NCBI GenBank assembly: GCA_028571685.1
Contig: CM053140.1
Span: forward strand, 24,347,501 to 24,411,500
Length of the DNA stretch: 64,000 bases
Reading direction: 5' to 3'
Origin: Heterohyrax brucei
Lineage: Eukaryota; Chordata; Mammalia; Hyracoidea; Procaviidae
Shown here: piece by piece, positions 22,716 to 34,594 of the stretch
How positions within the stretch are numbered: the first letter of the stretch is position 1
Layout of the letters: every line of letters begins with the position of its first letter
Notes under the pieces: generated by a model
Database searches by the model: none
What the model was told of the DNA's origin: nothing
Seen by the model: only the letters and a program-made list of their open reading frames with translations
Position numbers and translations under genes: made by a program

Positions 22716-22873
22716 AGAAACCCTGGTGGTTTAGTGATTAAGTGCTATGCCTGCTAGACAAAAGGTCGGCAGTTCAAATCCACCAGGCCCTCCTTGGAAA
22801 CTGTGGGGCAGTTCTACTCTGTCCTATAGGATCACTATGAGTTGGCATCGACTAGAAGACACTGATGGGTGGG
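22716..22873 (+). mobile_element. AfroSINE (sense) with target duplication
   Basis: A well-preserved AfroSINE: head 'aaccctggtggtttagtg', B-box-like 'ggcagttcaaatccacc', tail 'ctatgagttggcatcgac'. It is flanked by 'tataagaatcc' on both sides. Confidence 0.92.
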
Positions 22874-22935
22874 GATATAAGAATCCTGTCTTACACTTTG
22901 CTGAGGACAGTTCTTTTTACTTGTATAATGTATTT

Positions 22936-23092
22936 GGGAACTCTGGTGGTGTAGTGGTTAATGCTGCAGTGCTTACGAAAAGGTCACCAGTTTGAATCCA
23001 TCAGGTGCTCCTTGAAAAGTCTATTGGACAACTGTTCACTCCTAGAGGGTCACTGTGAGTTGGAGTCAACTCATGGGCAATAGGTTAAGTTT
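22936..23092 (+). mobile_element. AfroSINE (sense) with target duplication
   Basis: Sense AfroSINE ('gggaactctggtggtgtag' to 'gagttggagtcaactc') flanked by 'taatgtattt' on both sides. Confidence 0.9.
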
Positions 23093-23178
23093 AATGTATT
23101 TGTTGAATTTTTAGACAGAATCATCCCAAGATAATGAATTACTAGAATACAAGTATGTGATGACTAGCATTCTAAAAA

Positions 23179-23330
23179 CCCCCATGTGGCACAAGCAGTA
23201 GCACTGACTACTTGCTGAAATGTTGGAAGCTTGAACCTACCCCGAGGCCTCCGAAGACAGGCGCAGTGATATGCTTCTGGCACATGAGATCACCATGACT
23301 TCAGGGACTAAAAGATTATGACAGCCTATG
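23179..23330 (+). mobile_element. Diverged AfroSINE (sense)
   Basis: A degraded tRNA-like head ('ccccatgtggcacaagcag') and a variant body ('ggcctccgaagacaggc') match the longer AfroSINE subtype seen at 37221-37411. Confidence 0.55.
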
Positions 23331-23999
23331 ATCTGTTTCCAAAAGCCTTGGAAACTTTCTGGAGAAGGGGTATGGTGGGCAAGGGAAAGCAACTACATGT
23401 CACCCCCACAACTGTGAAGAGCTATGGACAGCCATCAAGAGGAGTTGCCAATAGCCATGCTTGAAGACCTTTTTCACAAAGCAAGCTGGGGGAAGTTGCA
23501 GCAGAGTGCCCAGTGAGTTATCTGTTGATTTCTATCAGAGGCTTGTTGAGGAATTCTCAATTTATTAACATGGATCTAGGATAAGATCCAAATTGCCTCT
23601 AGCTCTGACCATTTTTGCTTCAGCTCCTTTTCTGGTTCTCAAGTCAAGCTAAGGAAAAGATGGTAGGGTGGCAAGGACAGGCTATTAGTCAAAGCATAGT
23701 ACTTGCTGCTGAGTTTTTGGACAATCTAAAGTGGAAATAAATTAAGGAATACTGTATTAACTGCCCTGTTAGAATTACATATAAAAGTAAACAAATTGTA
23801 ACTCTGGACAGCCTGTGAAGGGAGCAAAGGAAAAAGGAAAACTGTACATCATTATCAAAAGAGGTCAGGCAACTTGAAAAGGGATTGTAGAAATGGATTC
23901 TGAGAAGATGCAGGAATTACGGGAACAAGAAATATGGAACATCCAGAAAGCTAGTGAGTAATTGACAGATGGCTCAAATTTGACAGATTTAGGTAATCT
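23331..23999. other. Intergenic sequence, nothing recognised
   Basis: No coding region or named repeat could be supported. Confidence 0.4.
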
Positions 24000-24197
24000 C
24001 AGGAGTCTCTAGATGGTGCTGAAGTGTAAGAGCTGAAACACTGGCAGTTTGAACGTACCCAGAGGTGTCTCAGAATATAGGCCTGGCAAAGGGCTTTTGA
24101 AAGGTCACAGCCTTGAAAATCGTGTGGAGCATTACTACTGCACATATACATTGCCACCGTGAATCAGAATCAACCTGATGTTAACTAACAACAACAG
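24000..24197 (+). mobile_element. AfroSINE variant (sense)
   Basis: Sense element with tail 'gaatcagaatcaacctgatg' followed by 'aacaacaacag'. Confidence 0.65.
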
Positions 24198-24244
24198 GGA
24201 ATCTCAGAGGTGGTAACTCATGGTAACAATGATACCCTTTTGGC

Positions 24245-24345
24245 AGTGATTGTGAGATGGCGTAGGACTAGGGAATGTTTCATTCTGTTGCATATACAGT
24301 CACTGTGAGTCAGAACTAACTGACTCAGGGACACCTAGTAACATC
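24245..24345 (+). mobile_element. RTE LINE 3' tail (sense)
   Basis: Only the last about 100 bp of the RTE 3' end remain ('gtttcattctgttgcatat' ... 'gacacctagtaacatc'). Confidence 0.7.
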
Positions 24346-24362
24346 AATTGTGGTGCATTAAA

Positions 24363-24562
24363 AAGGAGCCCAAGTGGAGGAGTGTAACTGAGTGCTCAAC
24401 TGCTAACTGAAAGGCCAGCCATTTGAACCCTCACCAATGGCTCCACAAGAAAAAAATGCCTGGTAATTTGTTCTTGTAAATCTTTCAGCCTAGGAACGTC
24501 TATGGAGCAGTTATCTTCCATCATGAAGGGTTGCTGTGAGTTGGAATGAACTCTACAACACA
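24363..24562 (+). mobile_element. AfroSINE variant (sense)
   Basis: Head 'ggagcccaagtggaggag', body with an internal expansion, tail 'gctgtgagttggaatgaac'. Confidence 0.65.
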
Positions 24563-24928
24563 CAAAAATAGTATTACATTGATAGAGGGGCCCAATGGAC
24601 ACATTAGGAAGGAACCCAGGAACATGAAAAATGGAACCAGAGATGTGAGAATGGGTTTCAGGAACACAAGCAGGCAAGCATGCTGTCCTCCACCAGCCTC
24701 TTCATACTCCCCAGGACCTGCAGTCTCTGAAGTAAGTCTGAGCAGTCAGTGGGGGCTTCTTTAAATTTCCCAGATATACATTCTGTGGGCTTGGAGCTAT
24801 GTAATTTTGACCAAGTTACTGGAGCACAGCTGAAGAAATGAATATGAATTCAATAAAATCACAGTTGTGTGACTTACGGCAAGGAAGCAGTCAATGCCAG
24901 AAGTCCTTTTATCGTTCCTAATCTTCTG

Positions 24929-24967
24929 CTGTGAGTTGGAATCGACTCCATGGCAGTGGTTTTAGTT
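24929..24967 (+). mobile_element. 39-bp tail-only AfroSINE insertion with target duplication
   Basis: Only the 3' tail of an AfroSINE/RTE-type element is present ('gagttggaatcgactccatg'), flanked by a perfect 10-bp direct repeat 'taatcttctg' (24919-24928 and 24968-24977). This is an extreme 5' truncation. Confidence 0.85.
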
Positions 24968-24979
24968 TAATCTTCTGTT

Positions 24980-25136
24980 CAGAAACCCTGGTGGTATAGT
25001 GGTTAAGTGCTAACACTGCCTAAACAAAAGGCTGGCAGTTCACATCCTTGGCAATCTGATGGGCAGTTCTACTCTGCCCTATAGGGTTGCTATGAGTCAG
25101 AATTGACTCAACAGCAAATGGGTTTGCTTTTGGTTT
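24980..25136 (+). mobile_element. AfroSINE (sense)
   Basis: A well-preserved sense AfroSINE ('agaaaccctggtggtatag' to 'agtcagaattgactcaac') ending in a G/T-rich tail. Confidence 0.9.
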
Positions 25137-26221
25137 CAGTGTCCTATTCATTCAACAAAAGCCTTTTATACCCTGTAGCACATTGGAACAAACTAAAACG
25201 TTTAGAAACTAATATATTAATATATTTTAGAATTGAATTCCCTGAAGTGATAGTGGATTTCCTGCTCACCTTTGCCAACTTTGAAGGCTGGGCTGGGCAC
25301 CCCTCCCCTGTGCTCATCTCAACTGCTGGCCCTGAGCCCAGGAAGGTGAGGTCATGGTTTGTCCTACATCATTCCCAGAACTGGCTCAATTTTGCCGACA
25401 AAAGAATGACAGGAGAGGGTGTATCTGGAGTCAGTGACTAAAGGTGGAGGCTTTGGGGGTTTTAGACCCTGGAGCTGTAGTGTGTTTCTGTTGCTGGTAC
25501 CCTGCTTTTGGCTAGGGGGCGGGGCGGGGGCGGTTCTGTGGAGCAATGGGCTGCTACAGACCATACTGGGTCTTCTTAGTGCAAAGTTGCAGAAATGGTA
25601 AGTCTTGTTTCTGTTCCCCCCTTGCTGTGAAGGCTCCTTTCCTGGAGCTCCTGAGCTCACAGCACTTTGAGAACTTCCAGGCACTTGCCCTCAATGCTCA
25701 CAGAAAGGACTGAAGGCAAGTGGAGTGGTCCTTGACAAAGGGTGGAGTCATGGGTGAAGGAAACTGTGTCCCTTGGGGGTTATAATGTGGGAGGTGTGAT
25801 CTCCACACTCTGTGCCTGCTACCATCTTCTTACATTATGTTCCTGTCCCAGTATGTGCTGGTAGTACCCTGACCAACCTTGCATCTCTCTCTTTTGCACC
25901 TGGGCCTGGAGCTTGCACCCACCCAGGTGGGGCCCCTCGGAGCTCTGTGCCCATCCCTGAAGTCTCCCATTTGTTACTCTTCTCTTGTCCCACAGAAATG
26001 ATTTCCATTTTGTACAGTGTTTCTTGTACAATTGAGCAAAAGTGTTTTCTTCGAATTTCTTACCAGAAGTGAGAGCCAGGGGCCATTGTATTAATGTGAA
26101 ACATTCCTATAGAAATGTGATTTCCAGTCACAGTTATAATTAAAAATTTCAAGGAACCACATGTAAAAGAAGTTGATGAAAGAGGTGAAATCAGTTGTAA
26201 TGCTATCTTTGTTTACCCTAA
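25137..26221. other. Moderately GC-rich intergenic stretch
   Basis: No gene is recognised. A GC-box-like run lies at about 25517-25530 ('gggggcggggcggggg'), and the block 25260-25930 has an LTR-like composition that I cannot assign. Open frames on both strands at 25360-25690 mirror each other and reflect base composition. Confidence 0.35.
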
Positions 26222-26386
26222 TAAAAAACCAAACCTGTTGCCACTGAGTCAATTCCAACTCTTAGTGACCAAATATGAGAGAGCACAACTGCTCCCAAAG
26301 GGTTTCCAAGGAGTGGATGGGGGATTTGAACCGCTGACATTTTGGTTCCCAACCACAAGTGTTAATCACTGGGCCACCAGGGCTCT
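26222..26386 (-). mobile_element. AfroSINE (antisense) with target duplication
   Basis: Antisense AfroSINE with 'gttgccactgagtcaattcc' and head 'gggccaccagggct', flanked by 'ctttgtttaccct' on both sides. Confidence 0.88.
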
Positions 26387-26774
26387 TTGTTTACCCTACT
26401 CAGTCTGAAATCTTATTTCAACATGTAATTAATGTGTTGAAAACATTAAGCATATAGTACTTGTGTCATATTAAGCCTGAAATCTGCATGTATCTCACAG
26501 CAGAGACTCAGTGTGCAGGAGTGATAGCTAGTGGCAGAGCAAGGGTAATGTGCTGTGACCTGGAGGTGGAAGGGCCCACAGTCCCTGCACACCCTGAGAG
26601 CAGCACCTCTGAGGCCCCCTCACCCACCTGAGGATCTTTCCTCACTCTAGACTGGGCACTAAAGAAGTTCCTCTGGGCCGCAGTCTCCCTGTCTTTGGAA
26701 TAAGGGTGTGGGATGTGATGATCTCTGCTGAGTCTACCTCTCTGATACTCCCTGGGCTGCTGATTCAAGACATA
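26387..26774. other. Intergenic sequence, nothing recognised
   Basis: No feature is supported. A small open frame on the minus strand (26508-26768) has no recognisable domain. Confidence 0.4.
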
Positions 26775-28055
26775 TGAGGTTTGACAATTAAGTTTGTAAA
26801 CTTGTCACTGTGCCCTTACACTGGCAGCACAGTACAAACAACTCGGTAAGGATTCACAACCTTGGTATATCAGTGTCTCACAGCTGTGTCTGTGTCAACA
26901 TGTAGTGGTGTCTTGCTGAGTGGCATTGATTATTGTGTGTTTTTGTATGCTGTTGTGAGCATGTCAGAGTTTGAATCAGAACAATGAACAAACATTAAAT
27001 TTCTCATTAAACTTGTCAAGAGTGGAAGTGAAATGAGGGACATGTTAGCACAAGTTTATGGGGATAATGCCATGAAGAAAACAGCAGTGTATAAATGGAT
27101 TAAACATTTTCCTGAGGGGAGAGAAAGCGTCACTGATGAAAAGAGGTCAGGGGTCAGTAATGAGCAGAACTGGTGAAAACATTTCAAATTTATTGAATTG
27201 TGTGTCACAATTCTCAGCTGACTGTGAGAAGCATAGCAGACCAAGTAACATCAATACACAGAAAAGTCTTAACTGAAAATCTTGGCATGAGAAAAGTGTG
27301 TGCAAAAATGGTTCCAAAGGAGCTCACTGATGAACAAAAGCAAAGGAGAGTTGAAGTTTGCCAAGACCTTTTAGAGAAGCCAGATAATGTTTTGGGCCAT
27401 ATTATCACTAGTCACGAAACATGGGTGTACCAATAAGATGCTGAAACAAAGTGTTAAAGTGCGCAGTGGAAGTCAGACAATTCTCCATGACCAAAAAAGT
27501 TTCATCAGTCCCAACCAAGAGTCAAAACGATGTTCATAAGCTTTTTTGATATCGGAGGCATTGTTCATTATGAATTTGTACCAACTGGACAGTTAACCAA
27601 GTTTACTGTTTGGAAGTGCTAAAAAGGCTGCGTGAAAGAGATGAGGACAACCTGAACTTTCCACCAATAACTCATGGCTCTTACGTCACAGCAGTGTACC
27701 AGCTTACACAGTGCTCTCTGTAAGGGAGTTTTTAGCCAGTTAATATAACTGTATTGGAACACCCTCCTTAGTCACCTGATCTGGCCACCAATGGCTTTTT
27801 TCTTTACCTGAAGATAATGGAAATATTAAAAGGAAGACACTTTGATGAGATTCAGGATATCAAAGGTAATATAAAAGCTCTGATGGCCATTCCAGAAAAA
27901 TGGCTCCAAAATTGCTTTGAAGGGTGTACTAGGTGCTGGCTTCGGTGCATAGCTTCGCAAGGGCTGTACTTCAAAGGTAACGACAGTAATATTCAGTGAT
28001 GAGGTACACTGCACTTTTTCTAGAATGAGTTTGTGAACTTTATTGTCAGACTTTG
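26775..28055 (+). mobile_element. Full-length decayed mariner transposon with TIRs and TA duplication
   Basis: Both ends carry matching inverted repeats (left 'tgaggtttgacaattaag', right complement 'caaagtctgacaataaag') and the element sits between TA dinucleotides (26773-26774 and 28056-28057). The 1281-bp length is usual for mariners. Transposase is recognisable in several frames: an ATG-containing start near 26967 that stops after eight codons, a helix-turn-helix segment (MKKTAVYKWIKHF), and an open piece at 27200-27436 with MRKVCAKMVPKELTDEQK and an HETWVYQ box in which the usual catalytic Asp (DETWV) is His. It is inactive. Confidence 0.9.
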
Positions 28056-28164
28056 TATACTGCATAATCTCCTTGACAGTAGTAACAATAAAAGGAGGTA
28101 ATCTGAAGAACTTGGAAGATCATGTTTTTGTTTTATTTCATCCGGAAGCTAAGGCTAATTATGG
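28056..28164. other. Short unassigned stretch
   Basis: Spacer between the mariner and the next SINE; nothing is recognised. Confidence 0.4.
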
Positions 28165-28312
28165 ATACCCTGATGACATAATGATTAAGAATTCAGCTGC
28201 TAACCAAAAATGTTCAGCAATTCAAATCCACCAGGTACTCCTTGTAAACTCTATGGGGAAGTTCTATAGTGTGTCCATGAGTTGGAATTGATTTGATAGC
28301 AAAAGGTATTCT
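28165..28312 (+). mobile_element. AfroSINE (sense)
   Basis: Sense AfroSINE ('taccctgatgacataatg', 'caattcaaatccaccagg', tail 'catgagttggaattgatt'). Confidence 0.8.
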
Positions 28313-28395
28313 TTTTTTAAGATTAGTTATAAAGAACTGCAAAGAATTACTGCAGTAGTATTGATTAGCAATTCTGAAAGTACATGTTTATTAAA

Positions 28396-28515
28396 CCAAA
28401 ACCATTGCACTGAGTCAATACTGATTCACCGTGATCCTACAGTACAGAATAAAACTGCCCCACAGCATCTCCAAGCAGCACTTGGTATATTCAAACTGCT
28501 GACCTTTTGGACCTT
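28396..28515 (-). mobile_element. Partial AfroSINE (antisense)
   Basis: Antisense AfroSINE tail and body ('ccattgcactgagtcaat' to 'tcaaactgctgacctttt'); the head is missing where it meets RTE sequence. Confidence 0.75.
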
Positions 28516-28517
28516 AT

Positions 28518-30630
28518 GATTTGCACAGTCAAATGCCTTTACATAGTCAATGAAACACAGGTAAACATTTTTCTGGTATTCTCTGCTTCAGCAAGGATCC
28601 ACTGGACATTAGCAATGCTATCCCTGGTTCCATGTCCTCTTCTTAATCCAGCTTGAATTTCTGGAATTTCCTTGTCAATATACTGTTGTAGTCACTTTTG
28701 AATGATCTCGAGCAAAATTTTACTTGTGTGTGACATTAACGATATTGTTCAGTAATTTGTGCATTTGGTTGGATCACCTTTTTCTGGGATTGACATAAAT
28801 ACAGATCTCTTCCAGTCAGTTGGCCAGGTAGCTGTCCACCAAATTTCTTGGCATAGACAAGTGAGCACTTCCAGCACTGCATCTGTTTGTTGAAATATCT
28901 CAATTGATATTCCATCAATACCAGGAACCTTGTTTTTTGCCAGTGCCTTCAATGCAGCTTCGACTTCTTCTTTCAGTACCATTGGTTACTGATCATATGC
29001 TACCTCTTCAGATGGCTGAACATCGACCAGTTCTTTGTGGTATAATGACTCAGAGTAGTCTTTCCATCTTCTTTTGAGGCTTCCTGAGTCATTTAATATT
29101 TTCCCTGTAGAATCCTTCACTATTGCAATTTCAAGGCTTGACTTTTTTCTTCAATTCTTTCAGCCTGAGAAATGCAAAACATGTTCTTCCCTTCTGATTC
29201 TCCATTTCCAGCTCTTTGCACATGTCATTATAATACTTTGTCTTCTCAAGCTGCCCTCTGAAATCTTCCATTTGGGTCTTTCACTTTGCCATTCCTTCCT
29301 CTTGGTTTAGCTGCTTGATATTTCACAGCAAGTTTCAGTCTCTTCTGACATCCAATTTAGTCATTTCTTTATTTCCTGTCTTTTTAATGACCTCTTGCTC
29401 TCTTCATGGATGATATCTTTGATGTCACTCCACAGTCTGTCTGGTCTTTGGTCATTAGTGGTCAACACATCAAATCTGTTCTTGAGATATCTTTAAACTC
29501 AGGACAGATATACTCAAGGTCATACTTTGGCTCTTGTGGACTTGTTCTAATTTTCTTCAGTTTTAATTTGAATTTGCATACTAACAATCGGTGGTCTTTG
29601 CCACAGTCAGCAACTGGTCTTGTTATGACTGCTCACATGGAACTTTTCCAGTGTCTTTTTACACAGATGTAGTTTATTTGGTTCCTGTGTATTCCATCTG
29701 GTGAGGTCCATGTGTACAGTCGCCATTTGTGTTGTTTAAAAAAGGCATTTGCAATGAAGAAGTTATTAATCCTGAAAAATTTTATCATGTGATCTCTGGC
29801 ATTATTTCCTTCACCAAGGTTGTATTTTCCAACTACTCATCCTTCTTCTTTGCTTCCAGCTTTTGCATTCCAGTCACCAGTAATTATCAGTGCATTCTGA
29901 TTGCATGATCAATAGATCTTCAATCTATTCCTCTTTGGCCTTAGTGGTTGGTGCATAAATTTCAATAATAGTTGTATTAACTTCCTTGTAGGCATATATG
30001 TATATTATCCTATCACTGACAGCATTGTTCTTCAGGACAGATCTTGAAACATTCTTTTTGATGCTGAATGCAACATCATTCCTCTTCAAGTTTTCCCAGC
30101 ATAGTAGACCATATGATTGTTGGATTCAAAATGGCCAATACTGGTTTACTTCAGCTCACTAATGCCTAGGATATTGATGTTTATGCATTCCATTTCATTT
30201 TTGATGATTTCCAATTTTCCTAGATTCATACTTTGTACATCCATGTTCCAATTATTAAGGAATGTCTGCAGCTGTTTCTTCTCATTTTGAGTCATGCCAC
30301 ATCAGCAAGTGAAGATCCCGAAGGCTTTACTGCATCTGCAACATTAAGGTCACCTCTACTCTAAGGTGGCAGCTCTTCCTCAGTTGTCTTCTGAGTGCCT
30401 TCCAATCTGGGGGGCTCATTTTCTGGCACTATATCTGACAATGTTACACTGCTATTCATAAGGTTTTACCTGGCTAATTCTTTTCAGAAGTAGATTGTTA
30501 GGGCCTTCTTCCTAATCTGTCTTAGTCTGGATGCTCAGCTGAACCTGTCTACTATGGGTGACCCAGTGACATAGCTTCCAGCATCATAGCAACAAGCAAA
30601 CTTCCACGGACAAGTGAGGGCTACTCATTC
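28518..30630 (-). mobile_element. RTE/BovB-like LINE, antisense, 5' end to mid-RT, lacking its 3' half
   Basis: Antisense RTE from the middle of the RT domain (28518, 'gcacagtcaaatgccttt') through the endonuclease to the 5' end (about 30625). An open stretch at 28749-28982 encodes RT residues KALAKNKVPGIDGISIEIF. A LINE with its 5' end but not its 3' end implies later deletion or rearrangement at the SINE junction near 28516. Confidence 0.85.
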
Positions 30631-30689
30631 TAGTGACTAAGTGACCATTAAGCATTCACAAAGATACAGCATATCAGAGGTTGTGATAC

Positions 30690-31040
30690 TAACCTTAACA
30701 GCAGAATAAAATGAATGATTAAATAAATAAGAAAAATTGTGGTATATGCACCCACTGGAATACTATGCAAGGAAAAAGGAATAAATTATGACTATGAAAC
30801 AACATAGATTAAATATTTTGGATATTATGTTGACCAGATGAAGTCAAATACAGTATACTTCAGACAGCATGATTAGATTTATACAAAGTACAAGAATGGA
30901 CAAAACTTATCTCTGGTGATTACAATGAGACCACTAGTTACTACCAGAGTGAGTATGGAACTGGGAAAAGAGTAACAGATACCTAATGGAGTGCTAGGTA
31001 ACTTTCCTAAACTTGATGTCAGAGGAGGTTATAAAAGTGT
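30690..31040 (+). mobile_element. L1 3' region (sense)
   Basis: Sense L1 ORF2 end/3' UTR text ('ggaatactatgcaagg', 'acaagaatggacaaaac'). An RTE fragment follows immediately. Confidence 0.6.
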
Positions 31041-31043
31041 ACA

Positions 31044-31390
31044 TGTTGTTAGGTGTCATCGAGTCGGTTCCAACTTACAGCAACCCTCATGCACGGCAGA
31101 ATAAAACACTGCCTGGTGTTGTGCCATGTCCACAACTGTTTTTATGCTTAAGCTCACCACTGCGGCCACTGTGTCACTCCACTTCATTGAGGACATTCAG
31201 GATCTTCTTTTTCACTGGGCCTCCACTCTACCAAACATGATGTCCTTTTCCAGGGACTGATCCTTCCTGACAACATGTCCAAAGGATGTAAGACATGTCC
31301 AAAGTGTATAAGATGCAGTCTCACCATCTTTGCTTCCAGGGAGCACTCTGGTTGTGCTCCTTCCATAACAGATCTGTTTTTGCTTTCTAA
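31044..31390 (-). mobile_element. RTE LINE 3' fragment (antisense)
   Basis: Starts with 'gttgttaggtgtcatcgag' and ends in 'cttccataacagatctg'. A small internal duplication of 'aagacatgtccaaag' is present at 31290-31305. Confidence 0.85.
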
Positions 31391-33154
31391 TATTTAAAGA
31401 TGTATCAGAGTAAGTTTCCAGAGAGTTCACTGAGCCTCAGTGTTCCCAGAAAGTCTGGATTCCATGAGAATCTGAAATTTTGTCCCCCATCTCCCCTACT
31501 TTTGAGCAGGATTTGTCTATAGAATCTTTGCTCAATTATATATAACTCACCTGTGGATTTTGTTAAAATGTAGGTTCTCATTTGTTCTACATGGGGGTAG
31601 AAAGGCAAATTCTCAGCTGGGGTTCCAAATGAAGCCCTGATTTAAATTATGTTTATTTGTCTTAGACTAATAACTACACTGAAGGGTAGCAGGCATTCAA
31701 AATAGTCACATTTTGGAATACTCATTAAAGATAATTTGATATTGTAAATCTGACTTAGCACATAGAGAAGCAGGGGAGACAAATTAATAAAATCAGATTT
31801 AATCCTTGATGTTTAGAAAAAGTCGACATGAAAGTGATTCCCAAGTCTGTAAAATGAATGAGAGTGAAAGAAGTTTTAGTGAATTTAAAAACAGAATGAA
31901 AACATAACTTGCTATTGCTGCTATTAGGGATAACTTTTAAGTTGACCACCTGCGAGGAAAAATAACTCCTTTAAGTTCTGATGTCCTTTTTTGTTGTTAG
32001 TTTTCTTTAATTACCTTAAGTACCTTTTGTGTCACAGTTGTCTCTAATAATCTTAAAGCATGTGGCTGCAGTTGGACCATTTTAGGATAAACACTTCTGT
32101 TTCATCCCTCCTTGAATTTCCTAGATCTGGAAAATCCCCCCCCCTCCTTTTTTTCCTTTATAGTATGGAACAAATTCTAATGTGGTATTTAGGAACCTTT
32201 TGTCCAAGGACTTGACACCCTGGGTGCCTGACTGCTCATTTAAGTGTACTTTATGACTGTAATAATACTGAATATATTTTGTAGTAGTGTTAGTCTGAAA
32301 GGTGACTGGAAGGAATTTATAAAAGATAAAATTTCACACCCAAATTTCACTAGCTTTTGGCTTGGCTTGGCTTAAGTCATAGAAGTGAAAGAAATAACTA
32401 ACTACCCTTGCAGAAATTTGCTACATTCACAGTAGTAGCAATTTTATCCCAAGCAATTTGAATTTGATATTTTAGCTTTATAAATTGAACTGGGTTAGAA
32501 TAAGCAGAGCAGTAGAAAAGACAGAAAAAGAGAAATTTTGAATTCCAGGTTTCCATTGCTGAAACCACTGTATATGTGTTTTGAGGTGGTCCAGTTTATT
32601 CTGATTAAATGTAGCCCCACACTGGGACAGAGAAGATTAAACGTGATACACCTAACAATTTGTTAAGCATCTACTCAAAAGCGTATATTGAAATGTAAAA
32701 ATTCATCACACTGTATAATTAAGATTGGCACACCCTATGCTTTTTATGTGTATGCCCTAGTAAAAATGTAAAAACTGAGTACAATCATGTTCAGATGTAC
32801 ATCACCTTTTTACTTAACATCCTCAGGAGGACTGGTATGTTACTTCAAAACTCCTCTCTTGATGAGCATCCTCACTTGTTTGAGAAAGACTAGCTCTTCA
32901 CAGTCTATGACCTGCTTCTAAGGTAAGATGACTACTATGTAAGAAATGACAAATCATTAAACTGAAGCCAAACTAAAGACTCCAAGAATTCTAAATATGC
33001 CCAAATATTTATGAGGAGCAAATTATTTTCACTAAAGAACATGGAAGACAACTTTTCAAATGACCAAATGTGGAATTACCAATGTTACCGTCCCCTGATA
33101 GGATATTAGTAATATTTGACTACTGAAATTGTATTTAACTTTAGATATACATTT
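31391..33154. other. Intergenic sequence, nothing recognised
   Basis: About 1.8 kb of AT-rich sequence without recognisable genes or repeats; it could hold ancient decayed elements. Confidence 0.4.
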
Positions 33155-33940
33155 AAGAAAGAGTCGTTAACAACCCGTGACAGGCCAATGACCCAACCTT
33201 ACTTGCTTAAATTGCAGAGGACTTGAAGTACTTACTAATGAGGATCAAAAACCACAGTCTTCAGTCCAAATTACACTGCAAAATAAAGAAAACAAAAATC
33301 CTCATAACTGGACCAATAAGCAACATCATGATAAAAGGAGAAAAGATTGAAGTTGTCAAATATTTTATTTAACTTGGATCCACAATAAACACCCATGAAG
33401 ATGCAGTCAAGAAATGAAACTGTATTGCACTGAACAAATCTACTACAAAAGACCTCTTTAAAGTGTTAAAAAGCAAAAACATCACATTAAAGACTAAGGT
33501 GTGTCTGACATAAGTCATGAAATTTTCATTCATGTCATAAGCTTTTCAAAGCTGTACAATGAATAAAGAAGACCAAGGAAGAATCAATATATTTGACTTA
33601 TGGTGTTTGTGAAGAATATTGAAGATACCACAGACTACCAGAAGAATGAACAAATGTGTGTCTTTCAAGAATTACAGCCGCAATGCTCCCTAGAAATGAG
33701 GATGGCAAGACTTCATCTCATGTACTTTGGACATGTTATGAGGATAGACTAGTCTGTGGAGACGAACATCATGCTTCGTAGACGAAGAGGAAAAAGAGGA
33801 AGATACTTAAAAGACAGATTGACATAGTGGCTGCAACAATGAGCTCACTGTTGGGATGGCGAGGGATTGGGCAGTGTTTGGTTCAGTTCTGCACAAGGTC
33901 ACTATGAGTAGAAGCCATCTGGGTGGCACCTAATAACAAC
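33155..33940 (+). mobile_element. RTE LINE 3' fragment (sense)
   Basis: 5'-truncated sense RTE from the YADD-box region to the 3' end ('gtggcacctaataacaac'), with many substitutions and small deletions. Confidence 0.82.
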
Positions 33941-34594
33941 GAACACATTTAAGAAAATCAAGACTTTTCTCTAACGCTTTGGTTGCTAAATTTCTATTAA
34001 AAAAATTTTTTTTTGATAGCATGTTATTGCAGCATGAAATGCATACCTTTGTTTAAAGTTTTGATTGGTAGTATGGATTTTAAGAAATATGATCTGGCAA
34101 TACAGCACACCTCTGAGACTGTTGGCACTGTGGTGCCACCGATCTGTGATGTGGCAGTACCCCAATGAAAACTGCATAATTTGTCACAGGTGCCTTTCCA
34201 TTAGGCTACATGGGGAAACACTGGTTTTCCAAACATGACACAGGAAAACCACAGAAACCCGCCAGGGCGCCACAACTATCATACCGGAAGTCATGAGTAT
34301 CTCTGAAAGCCATATTTCACACAAAGATCTTATAAAAGGCAAAAGTTTACAAAACTAACACATGCAGGAAGGTTCAACCTACACAACACTCAGGCTCCTA
34401 CTCATGTCTGCAGAGCTTCACGCATTTCAAAGGGACTCAATGCTGAATGCGTTAGAACTGGGGTAACGCCTTACCTCTGAGCTCCAGAGGCACACACACA
34501 AAAAAAGGCTGGCAGAAAGTGTATGCCAATAGTCACAACAGGATACCGTACAGGACATAAAGACCACTTGGAGAGATCTCCAATTCCAGAGAAA
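33941..34594. other. Sequence upstream of the CpG island
   Basis: No gene is recognised. A consensus-like ETS/GABP motif ('accggaagt') lies at 34283-34291 next to sequence that becomes progressively CpG-rich. Confidence 0.4.

Noticed and set aside
25260-25930. GC-box-containing stretch as a promoter
   Set aside because: It has one GC box but no CpG enrichment, donor or exon; more likely repeat-derived.
28518-31040. A second twin-priming RTE at 28.5-31 kb
   Set aside because: No sense RTE remainder follows the antisense 5' end; the neighbour at 30690 is L1 sequence.
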